From Chitinophaga cymbidii (lineage in GTDB: Bacteria > Bacteroidota > Bacteroidia > Chitinophagales > Chitinophagaceae), in contig NZ_BKAU01000005.1 in NCBI RefSeq assembly GCF_007992715.1, forward strand, positions 806,001-870,000: a DNA stretch of 64,000 nt. Direction: 5' to 3'. This document shows positions 36,262 through 44,748 of this stretch, in pieces. The translations under genes were made by a program, and so were the position numbers. The notes below the pieces were generated by a model. The model saw nothing but the letters and a program-made list of their open reading frames with translations. It did not search any database and was not told the origin of the DNA. Within the stretch, counting starts at the first letter, position 1. Every line of letters begins with the position of its first letter.

Positions 36262-39200
36262 TTAAAAATTAATGCTGAGCCCGGTGGTAATCGTACGTAC
36301 AAGGGGCAAAGCAAATACATTCTGAATTTCCGGATCGGTGTCTTTATACCCCGATATTACAAACAGGTTCTGCGCCTGAACATTCAATTCCAGCCCTTTA
36401 ATCCCCAGCCTTTTTATTTCCGGCAGGCGATAGGCCAAAGCCACATTTTTCAGGCGCACATAAGACGCATCCCTATAAACCGCATCGGAACTACGGATGT
36501 AGCTGTATCCCGGCGTAAAGGCGGGGCTGGACGATACTGCCACATACCGTTGGAGATCGGCATCGTCACCGGGTTGCTGCCATCGTGATAAGACCTGTAC
36601 CGGAAAGTTATAGGGCAGGTAACCAGGCGGCGTGCTGAAGGAGTTCAGGAAATTAACGCCTTCGCGTTTTCTGAACTCGAACAGGAAATTGAGTGTAAAC
36701 TGGCGGTAGGAGAGGGTGTTGAGAAAGCCTCCGTAGAACTTCGGATCAATATTCTTTAGGATGATACGGTCCCTGATATTGAACAGCCCGTCATGATCTA
36801 CGTCATGGAAGGTATAGATACCGGTAGCCTGATCCAGGCCCAGGTACTCGTATGTGCGTTTTACCGATAGCGGTTGACCGATCACGTAAACATTGGCATA
36901 GGAAGATATCTCCAGGTTCGGGAAATCTTTGAGCCGGTTACGGGGGATTGACAGATTGATGCTACCGGTCCAGCGCAGGCCATTGCTCCATTTCGCTTTT
37001 GCGCTCAGGGCAAATTCCAGCCCCTGGTTTTCTACCAGCGCGGCAGAATTCAGCAGCATGGAGGTGAAACCGGTTTGTATCGGTAAGGGATAATTGATCA
37101 GCTGATTGCCGCTTCTGTGCAGATACCAGGCTGCCGAGAACATCAACTGCCCTTTCAGAAAACCAAGCTCCAGGGCGGCTTCCAGCTTTTTGTTGGATTC
37201 CCAGTTAAAGTCCGGGTTGAACAGGCGGCTGGGCTGCAATGCCGGGATACCCTGGAAGGTAGGAGACGTAGCGGTCCAGGTATCGAGGAACGCATAGTTC
37301 CCGATCTGGTCGTTCCCGGTAATGCCATAACTGCTGCGCAGCTTCCCGAAGCTCAGGAAAGGCAGGCTACGGCTTACAAAAGGTTCCTGGCTGAAAATCC
37401 ATGCAGCACCGACGGCGCCGAATTCTTCGAACTGGCGGCCAGGTCCGAAGCGGCTGGATCCATCCCGCCGGCCGGTAAGGTTGAGCACATATTTATCCCG
37501 GTGATTATAATTGATCCTGCCGAAAAATGCGCCATACTTGTAAAGCTCGTAAGTGTTGCTGCTGGTAATGCTCCCTGCTGCGGCGATAGAACCCAGCAAC
37601 GCATCATTGGTATAATTACGGCCGACCATTTGCGTACCTTCCGACAGATTTTGCTGGAAGCTCCCGCCTACAAGCACGCTCAATTGCCCCTGCCGGGTGA
37701 AGAGGTTGTAGGACGCCTGCGGTTCCAGTATCCATCCGGTTTTGTCGTTGTTGGCAAAGTACGCATAAGGCTGATCGGCGGTAGAAGGATCAATGGCCGC
37801 AGTAGGGTGCCGGGAATGATCACGGGAGAACGATGCGGTATATCCTCCGCTCAGCTTCAGTTCCAGCCCTTCCAGCACACGGTATGACAATTGCAGGTTA
37901 CTGACCAGGTTCTGAAATCTTCCTTCGTATACACTCTTGCTTTCCGCCAGGGGATTGGTGAGCCCCAGGCTGCGGTAGCTGATTCCGCCTACGCCCCAGA
38001 CCAGGGAGCCATCGTCATCCACCAGCTTCATGTGAGGCGGCATATTGATCAGTCCTGCCAGGTCGCGGGTCGTAAGATTATTGGACCTGTTGGCGTAATT
38101 GCCGGAAAGCTGGAGCCGCAGCCGGTCATTCGCGGAAGTGTGCGAGATGTTAAAATGCAGGGAAGCCCTGCGGTCCGACTGGTCGCCCGGTGAAAGGCTG
38201 GTTTCCCGGTGGTAGCCGGCGCCGATGAGGAAGCGGGTACGGTCATTTCCACCGGTAGCAGACAGTTGAGCATCGGAGGTATGCGCGGTATTATCAGACA
38301 TCAGCTTCACAAAATCCGTGTACTGTGTAGTATCCCAGGTGAACAGGTCAGGAGCATTCAGGGGAGTCGGTTCTACGCCATCGTTGCGGAACGCTTCGCG
38401 GCGCATTTCGATATATTGCTGCGTATTCAGCATTTTGGGTCCCCGTGTGGCGCGGTTCCAGCCATGATATACCGATGCCCGGTAGCTGGTCTGCCGGTTA
38501 TCTCCTTTGTGGGTGGTGATGAGGATCACTCCGTTGGCGCCGCGGCTGCCATAAATAGCTGTTGCATCCGCATCTTTCAGCACTTCGATGCTGGCAATAT
38601 CGGCCGGGTTAATGGAACTGAGCAGGCTGATACCGTTCCAGGTCCCGGTGGCATTGGAGAGGTTGCTGATACCCTGGTCGTTGCTGGCAATGGGCACGCC
38701 ATCTACAATATAGAGCGGGTCGGAGCCTTGCAGAATGGAATTTTGTCCGCGTATCTGTACCTTGAAGGTAGCCCCCGGCACCCCGCTGCTGGCGGTTACC
38801 AGCAGTCCCGGTACCCTTCCCTGCAAAGCAGCTACGGGATTAGCCACCGGCTGGGTACTGATTTCTTTTGACGTTACTTTACTGACGGAGCCGGTAGAAA
38901 GCAGGTTGCTTTCTGAATAATACCCCTTGTTGATCACTACTTCCTCCAGCTCTGCCGGTGCGCCGTCTATCACAATATCTCCCAGTTCCGGTTGTACGGC
39001 CACTTCCCTGGGTTTGTATCCCACATACGTAATGACCAGTACATCCGCTTTGCCGGCCGTCAGTGAGAACCGCCCATCGGCCCCTGATGAAACGCCGGCG
39101 CCACGGCCTTTAATGCGGACCGAAGCACCCTCCAGCGGTACGCCGGCAGGGGATACTATGCGGCCGTTTACCCTGATGTCTTCCCAGGTATGCTGCACCA

Positions 39201-39585
39201 GGAAGTCAGGGGATTTACGGGAAAGAATAATGCTGCGCGAATCCAGGAAGTAGGTGAGCGGTTGCCCTTCCATCACCTTAGCGAGAAAGGCGGGCAGGGG
39301 CATATCGCGCACGGAGAGGGTGACGGGCTTTGCCGTATTGAACAGCTCTTTCTTACCAAAAGCAACATACCCCGTCTGCTTCTTCACAGCCGCAAACACT
39401 TCTTTTAGCGGTATGTTGTTCCCGGATAAGGTAACGGTTTGCGCTACGCCGGTGGCCCGCACCTCTAACAGCCCGATGATGACGAGTAATATGGTCAGCT
39501 TCATTCCCAGCCGGATAAAAGTCCATGTAAGCGGTACAGGCATGACAATACCTGACCGGTCTGCAGATTTTTTAATAAATTGCAT
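36262..39585 (-). CDS. SusC/RagA-type TonB-dependent receptor with STN domain, module 4
   Basis: A 1107-residue receptor. Signal segment LGMKLTILLVIIGLLEVRATGVAQ, STN domain (IPLKEVFAAVKKQTGYVAFG), carboxypeptidase-regulatory-like domain (GVPLEGASVRIKGRGAGV ... YVGYKPRE), plug (INKGYYSESNLLSTGSVSKV, KVQIRGQNS, IVDGVPI, VLKDADATAIYGSRGANGVI) and barrel. Its start MQFIKKS resembles MQFMQKF of module 1. The start codon at 39585 is preceded by AAACAACCGAA, related to the ACAACC box of modules 1 and 2. The STN domain implies signalling through the FecR encoded at 39766-40932. Confidence 0.93.
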   Translation of the reverse strand: MQFIKKSADRSGIVMPVPLTWTFIRLGMKLTILLVIIGLLEVRATGVAQTVTLSGNNIPLKEVFAAVKKQTGYVAFGKKELFNTAKPVTLSVRDMPLPAFLAKVMEGQPLTYFLDSRSIILSRKSPDFLVQHTWEDIRVNGRIVSPAGVPLEGASVRIKGRGAGVSSGADGRFSLTAGKADVLVITYVGYKPREVAVQPELGDIVIDGAPAELEEVVINKGYYSESNLLSTGSVSKVTSKEISTQPVANPVAALQGRVPGLLVTASSGVPGATFKVQIRGQNSILQGSDPLYIVDGVPIASNDQGISNLSNATGTWNGISLLSSINPADIASIEVLKDADATAIYGSRGANGVILITTHKGDNRQTSYRASVYHGWNRATRGPKMLNTQQYIEMRREAFRNDGVEPTPLNAPDLFTWDTTQYTDFVKLMSDNTAHTSDAQLSATGGNDRTRFLIGAGYHRETSLSPGDQSDRRASLHFNISHTSANDRLRLQLSGNYANRSNNLTTRDLAGLINMPPHMKLVDDDGSLVWGVGGISYRSLGLTNPLAESKSVYEGRFQNLVSNLQLSYRVLEGLELKLSGGYTASFSRDHSRHPTAAIDPSTADQPYAYFANNDKTGWILEPQASYNLFTRQGQLSVLVGGSFQQNLSEGTQMVGRNYTNDALLGSIAAAGSITSSNTYELYKYGAFFGRINYNHRDKYVLNLTGRRDGSSRFGPGRQFEEFGAVGAAWIFSQEPFVSRSLPFLSFGKLRSSYGITGNDQIGNYAFLDTWTATSPTFQGIPALQPSRLFNPDFNWESNKKLEAALELGFLKGQLMFSAAWYLHRSGNQLINYPLPIQTGFTSMLLNSAALVENQGLEFALSAKAKWSNGLRWTGSINLSIPRNRLKDFPNLEISSYANVYVIGQPLSVKRTYEYLGLDQATGIYTFHDVDHDGLFNIRDRIILKNIDPKFYGGFLNTLSYRQFTLNFLFEFRKREGVNFLNSFSTPPGYLPYNFPVQVLSRWQQPGDDADLQRYVAVSSSPAFTPGYSYIRSSDAVYRDASYVRLKNVALAYRLPEIKRLGIKGLELNVQAQNLFVISGYKDTDPEIQNVFALPLVRTITTGLSINF

Positions 39586-39641
39586 TGATTCGGTTGTTTA
39601 AATAATTGGTTGACAGACCTGTTAAAACCAGCCGGATTTCG

Positions 39642-39672
39642 CCGGAAGTGCCGTTAACACTTCCGGTTTTTT
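39642..39672 (+). terminator. antisense-oriented terminator in the FecR-SusC gap, module 4
   Basis: CCGGAAGTG (39642-39650), 7-base loop, CACTTCCGG (39658-39666), then six T (39667-39672): a textbook intrinsic terminator. Both flanking genes are on the minus strand, so it can only end a plus-strand RNA that runs antisense from the susC 5' end. The stem sequence is the same as in module 2 apart from one base. Confidence 0.8.
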
Positions 39673-39765
39673 ATGACTGGTACCTGTTATAATACTGGAT
39701 TGCAGAAAGACATACTGCCCGGCCGGAACAGTCCTGCATACAGCAAGCTCTTCAGTAAAAATATA

Positions 39766-40932
39766 TTAAGGCAATACGATCAGCTGTTTTCCTTCTATCC
39801 GGAATTTTATGTCCGCAGATTCCAGCGCTTTCAGTACACCCGCAAGACTCACATGACGGTCCAGATCACCATAAAACTCTACTTCAGGCACTTTTCCCTG
39901 ATAAACGATCTCCATATCATACCATCTTCCCAACTGGCGCATCACTTCATCCAGGCGCATCCCTTCAAAGTTGAACAAGCCATTACGCCATGCCATTATT
40001 TTGTCGGTCTTCACATTGTCCTTCACTTCCAGTTTGGCGGACAACCGCGCTTGCTGTCCCGGTTTCAACACCACCTGTTCCGCTTTTCCACGGAAACGTA
40101 CCGCGCCTTCCAGCAGGGTTGCACGCAGGCTTTCTTCCTCTTTATAGGCATTGATATTAAAGCGCGTACCCAGCACCTCTATTTCAGCCCGGTCGTCAAT
40201 CTGTACCCGGAAGGGCCGTTGCGGGTCTGGCGTCACTTCAAAGTAAACCTCTCCGCTTACCTCCACTTTCCGTTCATTTTCCGGGAAGGGTACCGGGTAA
40301 CGGACCGCGCTGGCGGCATTGAGCCATACCCTGCTTCCATCCGGTAATGTTACCTGGAATTCGCGCCCATTAGGTGTTTGCATGGTGTTATACCGTGTGC
40401 CTGGATCAGATCCGGAGCCGGTTTCATATACCAGCTGCCCGTTATCCAGCCTTGCGCTGTTGTCTCCTTCTGTTGCTACAATACCGTTCTCCAGGCTGTC
40501 CAGCACAATCTGCCGGCCATCCGACAGCATAAGCATGGCCCCGTTCCTTCCCGGCGCTGCATCGTTCTGAGCAGTTGCCGGGAGGGATCGTATATCATTC
40601 TGTACGGTTCCGTTTGTCCGCAACAGGTAGGCGCCAGCGACACATCCCAGTAGCACAGCAGCGGCGGCAGCAGCCCGCCACCACCTGCGAGGATTACGCG
40701 CCACCGGGCGCATCTGCGGTTGATCCACTGTTGTGATGCGGTGTAACAGGGCCTCGTAATTTCGCTCCCGGAAGCCCGGAGCGGGCTCGTGTTGCTCCAT
40801 TTCGGCAGCGATGGCAGCTTTCACCGTTTCTTCCGATTCATGCAAAGCCCTGTTCAACTGCTCCCGTTCCTCTGCGGAAAGCGACCCCGTTACATATTTC
40901 CGTAATAAAAATTGAATGGATGACTGTTCCAT
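39766..40932 (-). CDS. FecR-type anti-sigma factor, module 4
   Basis: A 388-residue anti-sigma factor: cytoplasmic part about 1-82, membrane segment about 84-104 (WWRAAAAAAVLLGCVAGAYLL), FecR domain (TPNGREFQVTLPDGSRVWLN to EVSGEVYFEV), DUF4974 domain (LDEVMRQLGRWYDMEI). It starts 54 bases after the sigma stop. The 180-base gap to susC holds the antisense-oriented terminator at 39642-39672. Confidence 0.92.
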   Translation of the reverse strand: MEQSSIQFLLRKYVTGSLSAEEREQLNRALHESEETVKAAIAAEMEQHEPAPGFRERNYEALLHRITTVDQPQMRPVARNPRRWWRAAAAAAVLLGCVAGAYLLRTNGTVQNDIRSLPATAQNDAAPGRNGAMLMLSDGRQIVLDSLENGIVATEGDNSARLDNGQLVYETGSGSDPGTRYNTMQTPNGREFQVTLPDGSRVWLNAASAVRYPVPFPENERKVEVSGEVYFEVTPDPQRPFRVQIDDRAEIEVLGTRFNINAYKEEESLRATLLEGAVRFRGKAEQVVLKPGQQARLSAKLEVKDNVKTDKIMAWRNGLFNFEGMRLDEVMRQLGRWYDMEIVYQGKVPEVEFYGDLDRHVSLAGVLKALESADIKFRIEGKQLIVLP

Positions 40933-40986
40933 ATACTGATAAGAAAACCGGGAAAGTAAAAAGCACTATTCGTCTTCAAAAAAAAA

Positions 40987-41562
40987 TCAAACATGCAGGA
41001 ATAACACTGCCAGCACCCACAGGTCACGGATCGTCAGAAAGTCCCGGATGTTCTTCTGTGCTTCGGCCAGCGTGTTTTTGACGGTGCTGACCGATATGTT
41101 CAGCATACGGGCGATTTCCGCCGGCTTCATCCCGGATTCCCGGCTAAGCTGGTAGATCTTTCTTCTTTTTTCCGGGAGGGAAGCGACCGCTTCGGCCACT
41201 GCTTTCCGCAGCTCATTATAACTAACCTGGTCCGCGGCCCGCGGTTCCCCGTTATTACCAAGTTCCGTCATCACCCTGGTTTCGATCGTTTTTCGCTTCA
41301 GGAAATTATAGCCTTCGTTGGCGGCCACCCGGTAAATCCAGGCAGACAGATGCGTCAGCTCCGGCAGTTTGTCGCGGGAAAGCCAGACGCGCATAAAGGT
41401 GTTCTGTACAAGTTCTTCGGCTAGTGTATCCGATTTGGTAAAGCCCGTGAGGTAAGCATGTAGCTTGGGGCCATAGTGGTAAAATAAAGCAGCGAATGCG
41501 GCTTCATCGCCGTCCGCTATCTGTAAAAGCAATTCTCTCTCATTCCCGGTGTCGTAATGCAT
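40987..41562 (-). CDS. ECF RNA polymerase sigma factor, module 4
   Basis: A 191-residue ECF sigma factor with region 2 (AEELVQNTFMRVWLSRDKL), region 4 helix-turn-helix (AEIARMLNISVSTVKNTLAEA) and the short hydrophobic C-terminal tail (LWVLAVLFLHV) seen in modules 1 and 2. ATG at 41562. It leads the codirectional minus-strand set FecR-SusC-SusD-TlpA. A -7-like TATTTTTA with one mismatch is found about 42-49 bases upstream on the minus strand. Confidence 0.9.
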   Translation of the reverse strand: MHYDTGNERELLLQIADGDEAAFAALFYHYGPKLHAYLTGFTKSDTLAEELVQNTFMRVWLSRDKLPELTHLSAWIYRVAANEGYNFLKRKTIETRVMTELGNNGEPRAADQVSYNELRKAVAEAVASLPEKRRKIYQLSRESGMKPAEIARMLNISVSTVKNTLAEAQKNIRDFLTIRDLWVLAVLFLHV

Positions 41563-41655
41563 GCCCCGATACTATTCTACCTTTCCAGGTTGGTTGATAG
41601 GGGTAAAAATAGTAAATCATCCTGTATTACCATCCCGTTTCTTCAACGAGGAGCG

Positions 41656-42642
41656 TCACACTGCATCCCTGTTATACTTATTCCTGTACGCCAAAGGCGA
41701 CATCCCCGTAATCTTCCTGAATACTTCCCGGAACGTTTTCAGGTCCGCATATCCCACTTCATACATCACTTCGTTGATCGTTTTGCGGGTGGTCTCAAAT
41801 GCCTTTTTCGCTGATTCGATCTTTATCCTTTGTAAATATTCAAGCGGGGTATTGCCGGTAGCTTTAACAAACCGCCTGTCAAAGTTCCGCCTGCCAACGG
41901 CAAATCTTTGCGACAGGTCCTCAAATGATATTTTTTCGGAGAAGTTATCCTCAAGGTAGGATTGCGCTTTTTTAACCACCTCGTCGCCATGGGACTTTTG
42001 CGGCGTAAATATGGCGAAGTCCGATTGTGTTACCCGGTCTATTTCCACCTGGAAGATCTTGGAGCAATAGATGGCGGTTTGCCTGTCGTAATACTTCTCT
42101 ATCAGGTATAGCAGAAGGTTCAGGAACGAATAACCGCCGCCATTGGTGTAAAGGCCATGTTCATCGGTAATTAGTTTTTCTGTTTTTATGTTCACTTCCG
42201 GGAACAGACTTTTCAGGTTGTCTGCAGAGTCCCAGTGGATGGAGCAGTTTCTGCCGTTGAGCAGGCCGGTAGACGCCAGCATAAAAGCGCCGGAGCACAT
42301 ACTGGCAACTTCAGCGCCGTTCTTATACTGTTCTTCGATCCAGTTGATCAGCAGCAGGTTTCCGCTGACCGCTTTTTTAAATTCGCTGGTCATGGAAGGG
42401 ATAATAATGAGGTGGGTTTTCCGGATGGATGAAATATCCGTCTGCGGCATGATGGCTACCAGGCCATTGGCAAATTCCGATCTGCCTGACACGCCCGCCA
42501 GCTCAACTTTAAATACCGGCCTTTCCCCGTTTTCTTTCCTGAATTCGTTCGCGCGGGTGAAAAAGTCATACGCACCAACGATGCAGGAGATGGTGCTCAA
42601 TGCGGTTTGTGCGTCCGGCACCAGGATGGTAAGGTGTTTCAT
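41656..42642 (-). CDS. GlxA-type AraC family transcriptional regulator
   Basis: A 328-residue regulator: an N-terminal DJ-1/PfpI (class I glutamine amidotransferase-like) domain, about residues 1-200, with the nucleophile-elbow Cys in ASMCSGAFML, and a C-terminal AraC DNA-binding domain with two helix-turn-helix motifs (FEDLSQRFAVGRRNFDRRF and INEVMYEVGYADLKTFREVF). The upstream in-frame codon at 42693 would add 17 residues outside the family; MKHLTILVPDAQ from 42642 fits the start of the DJ-1 domain. It is divergent from the SRPBCC gene, so it may control that gene and itself; the effector is unknown. Confidence 0.9.
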   Translation of the reverse strand: MKHLTILVPDAQTALSTISCIVGAYDFFTRANEFRKENGERPVFKVELAGVSGRSEFANGLVAIMPQTDISSIRKTHLIIIPSMTSEFKKAVSGNLLLINWIEEQYKNGAEVASMCSGAFMLASTGLLNGRNCSIHWDSADNLKSLFPEVNIKTEKLITDEHGLYTNGGGYSFLNLLLYLIEKYYDRQTAIYCSKIFQVEIDRVTQSDFAIFTPQKSHGDEVVKKAQSYLEDNFSEKISFEDLSQRFAVGRRNFDRRFVKATGNTPLEYLQRIKIESAKKAFETTRKTINEVMYEVGYADLKTFREVFRKITGMSPLAYRNKYNRDAV

Positions 42643-42741
42643 GATATTCGGATTCAATACTGTAAAGGTACAGATTCCGGATGTCCAAATCACCCCATGA
42701 GAAAGTCTGATTTACACCCTGCCGCAGTCAATTTTAGCAGG

Positions 42742-42749
42742 TAATTTTG
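42742..42749 (+). promoter_or_regulatory. candidate -7 element of the SRPBCC gene
   Basis: TAATTTTG fits the Bacteroidota -7 consensus exactly. No clear -33 TTG is found 19-21 bases upstream, so an activator, perhaps the divergent AraC regulator, may be needed. The leader would be only about 7-13 nt. Confidence 0.35.
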
Positions 42750-42762
42750 AATTGTAAAAACG

Positions 42763-43203
42763 ATGATCATGAAAAGCATTTATCACAGGCTGCTCATTGA
42801 AGCGCCAGCGCAGAAAGTTTACGACGCCATCACCACACAGCAGGGCCTTGCCGGCTGGTGGACGCCGGCAACAACAGCAAAGCCCGAAGTTGATAGTATC
42901 AACAGGTTTGAATTTGAAGATGGTTATTATAAAGAAATGAAAGTGGAAGAGCTTCATCCCGCCAGCCGGGTAGAATGGATCTGTATCCAGGGTTTCGAAG
43001 ACTGGATCGGTACCACCATAACGTTCGAATTACAACCGCATAAGAAAGGGACGGTGTTGCTGTTTCACCACGACGGGTTCAAAGAGTATGATGAGGGGTA
43101 TGCCTCCTGCAGTTACGACTGGGCGACATTCCTGAGAAGCCTGCGGGCGCTTGTGGTTACGGGTAAAGGGCATCCGTTTCCAAATCATCATGATCTGCTT
43201 TGA
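42763..43203 (+). CDS. SRPBCC (START/AHSA1-like) domain protein
   Basis: A 146-residue single-domain protein of the SRPBCC / Hsp90-ATPase-activator-homologue group: IEAPAQKVYDAITTQQGLAGWW at the N-terminus, the curved sheet core and a closing helix (YASCSYDWATFLRSLRALV). These small cytoplasmic proteins form a hydrophobic pocket; no substrate can be named. ATG 42763 or ATG 42769 (MKSIYHR) are both possible starts. It is divergently transcribed from the GlxA-type regulator, which suggests a shared function. Confidence 0.85.
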   Translation: MIMKSIYHRLLIEAPAQKVYDAITTQQGLAGWWTPATTAKPEVDSINRFEFEDGYYKEMKVEELHPASRVEWICIQGFEDWIGTTITFELQPHKKGTVLLFHHDGFKEYDEGYASCSYDWATFLRSLRALVVTGKGHPFPNHHDLL

Positions 43204-43250
43204 TATTGGAAAAGTAAAAAAAAGTTTCCATACGGTATATCCGAATGGAT

Positions 43251-43270
43251 GGAGGCTGCAGCCTCCTTTT
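43251..43270 (+). terminator. intrinsic terminator after the SRPBCC gene
   Basis: GGAGGC (43251-43256), loop TGCA, GCCTCC (43261-43266), then TTTT. It lies between the converging SRPBCC and TolC genes. Confidence 0.6.
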
Positions 43271-43305
43271 CCCATTTTCGTTGTATCAGGAACAATCCTG
43301 TCCAA

Positions 43306-44748
43306 TTACAATTCCCTGCTCAGCGGTTCCCCGGCCTCAAAATCATACAATGTGAGCTTTCGAAGTGTATAATAGCTGCTCCAGAAGTCTCTTAAAGCAC
43401 TGATATATGTCCGCCTGCCATTATCTCTTTCCGTTTGAGCCAGATATAGTTCAGTAATCGATAATTTCCCGATCTGGTACAAACTGTTGCTGATAGCGAA
43501 TCGCCGTTGACCGACGGAATCGGCTTTTTTTGCCAGTGCGATATTGGACCGCAGCAGTTCGATATTCCTGACCAGGGTGGCGATCTCCTGGTAAATAGCG
43601 GCTTCATCAAGCTCGTTTGTTGTTGCTACGAGCTTTTCAATAGCTTTGGCGGTATTGTACCTCGCATTTCTTCTGCCCCAGTCTACTATCGGAATATGGA
43701 AGCCAACATTAAGGCGCTGTTGATCATTTGGGGCGTCATACAACTTCCCTAATTCATCGCTTGTATTATTGAGGCCGTAGCTGGCTACAAGATTGACCTG
43801 GTACTTTTCTGCCTTTGCTACAGCAACATCTCTGCGGGCTTCCCTGATCTTTCTTTGAAAAGCAATGAATTCCGGCCTGCTCTTTTTCGCATAACCGAAT
43901 GCGCTTGAAATATCAACGTTCAGCTGCGGGACCTGTTCAGGGGGGGATAATGGCAGTTCTTTCTCATCCTTCAATCCAAGAAAGATCCGGAGGTTCATTT
44001 GTGCGATCTGGCGGTTGGACTGCGCTTTCTTTAATTCCTGCTCGTTGCGTAAGGTTTGTAATTCCAGTTGCAGCAATTTATCTTCCGTGGTTGTTCCGAG
44101 AATGATCCGTTTCCGCTCCAGTTCGATATTCAGTGTTGCATTCCGGAGATTGGTCCGGGCGATGTCTATGTTGATCTCCGCGTCCAGCACATCGAAGAAG
44201 AGCTGAACAGACCGAAGCGCGATGTTTTCCAGTTCCAGTGCGTACGTTTTTCCCGATTCCTGCAATTTCAGCGGTTCGATCCGTTTGCGCCATTTGAGCG
44301 CGTTCACGGCAAACAACGGTTGGGAAAGGCGGAGGTAAACGGGCGTTCCCGCATATTGGCTTGTACCCGATTTAAAGTCATCGAACCGGTTGATCTCGGT
44401 GTTGAGCGAAATATCCCCTCCGCTGAAGGGAAGTTTCTGGCTTAACCCCAGTCCGATATTGGCATTGTTCTGGCTGATGGACTGGTATTTGATACTGCCA
44501 TCCGGTTGTCTTACTTCAAAGTATTCTTTATTGAATACCGGCGCATTGCCATAAAAAGATATCTGGGGTTTTAGCTCGCTGGTGTAAGAAAGATATTGAT
44601 TGCGGCTCAGTTCTTGCTGAATTTTGGCCAGCCTGTAAGAAGATGAACCGGCATATGCTTTCATAATGATATCACCTAACGAATATTGCTGCTGGCCCCA
44701 TACGGGAAGCGAAAGGATGACAAAGATGCAGGGTAGTACCTTTTTCAT
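43306..44748 (-). CDS. TolC family outer-membrane efflux protein
   Basis: A 480-residue outer-membrane channel with signal peptide (MKKVLPCIFVILSLPVWGQ) and two OEP repeats rich in long coiled-coil helices (for example LELQTLRNEQELKKAQSNRQ and the late segment IGKLSITELYLAQTERDNGR). It starts inside the stop region of the RND permease gene (4-base overlap), the standard arrangement of a tripartite pump. It is the last gene of the long minus-strand run that begins upstream with the adaptor and the peptide-related genes. Confidence 0.92.
   Translation of the reverse strand: MKKVLPCIFVILSLPVWGQQQYSLGDIIMKAYAGSSSYRLAKIQQELSRNQYLSYTSELKPQISFYGNAPVFNKEYFEVRQPDGSIKYQSISQNNANIGLGLSQKLPFSGGDISLNTEINRFDDFKSGTSQYAGTPVYLRLSQPLFAVNALKWRKRIEPLKLQESGKTYALELENIALRSVQLFFDVLDAEINIDIARTNLRNATLNIELERKRIILGTTTEDKLLQLELQTLRNEQELKKAQSNRQIAQMNLRIFLGLKDEKELPLSPPEQVPQLNVDISSAFGYAKKSRPEFIAFQRKIREARRDVAVAKAEKYQVNLVASYGLNNTSDELGKLYDAPNDQQRLNVGFHIPIVDWGRRNARYNTAKAIEKLVATTNELDEAAIYQEIATLVRNIELLRSNIALAKKADSVGQRRFAISNSLYQIGKLSITELYLAQTERDNGRRTYISALRDFWSSYYTLRKLTLYDFEAGEPLSREL

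Noticed and set aside
37117..37887. Open frame antisense to the module 4 SusC (256 codons)
   Set aside because: No domain, and the opposite strand encodes conserved receptor barrel sequence.
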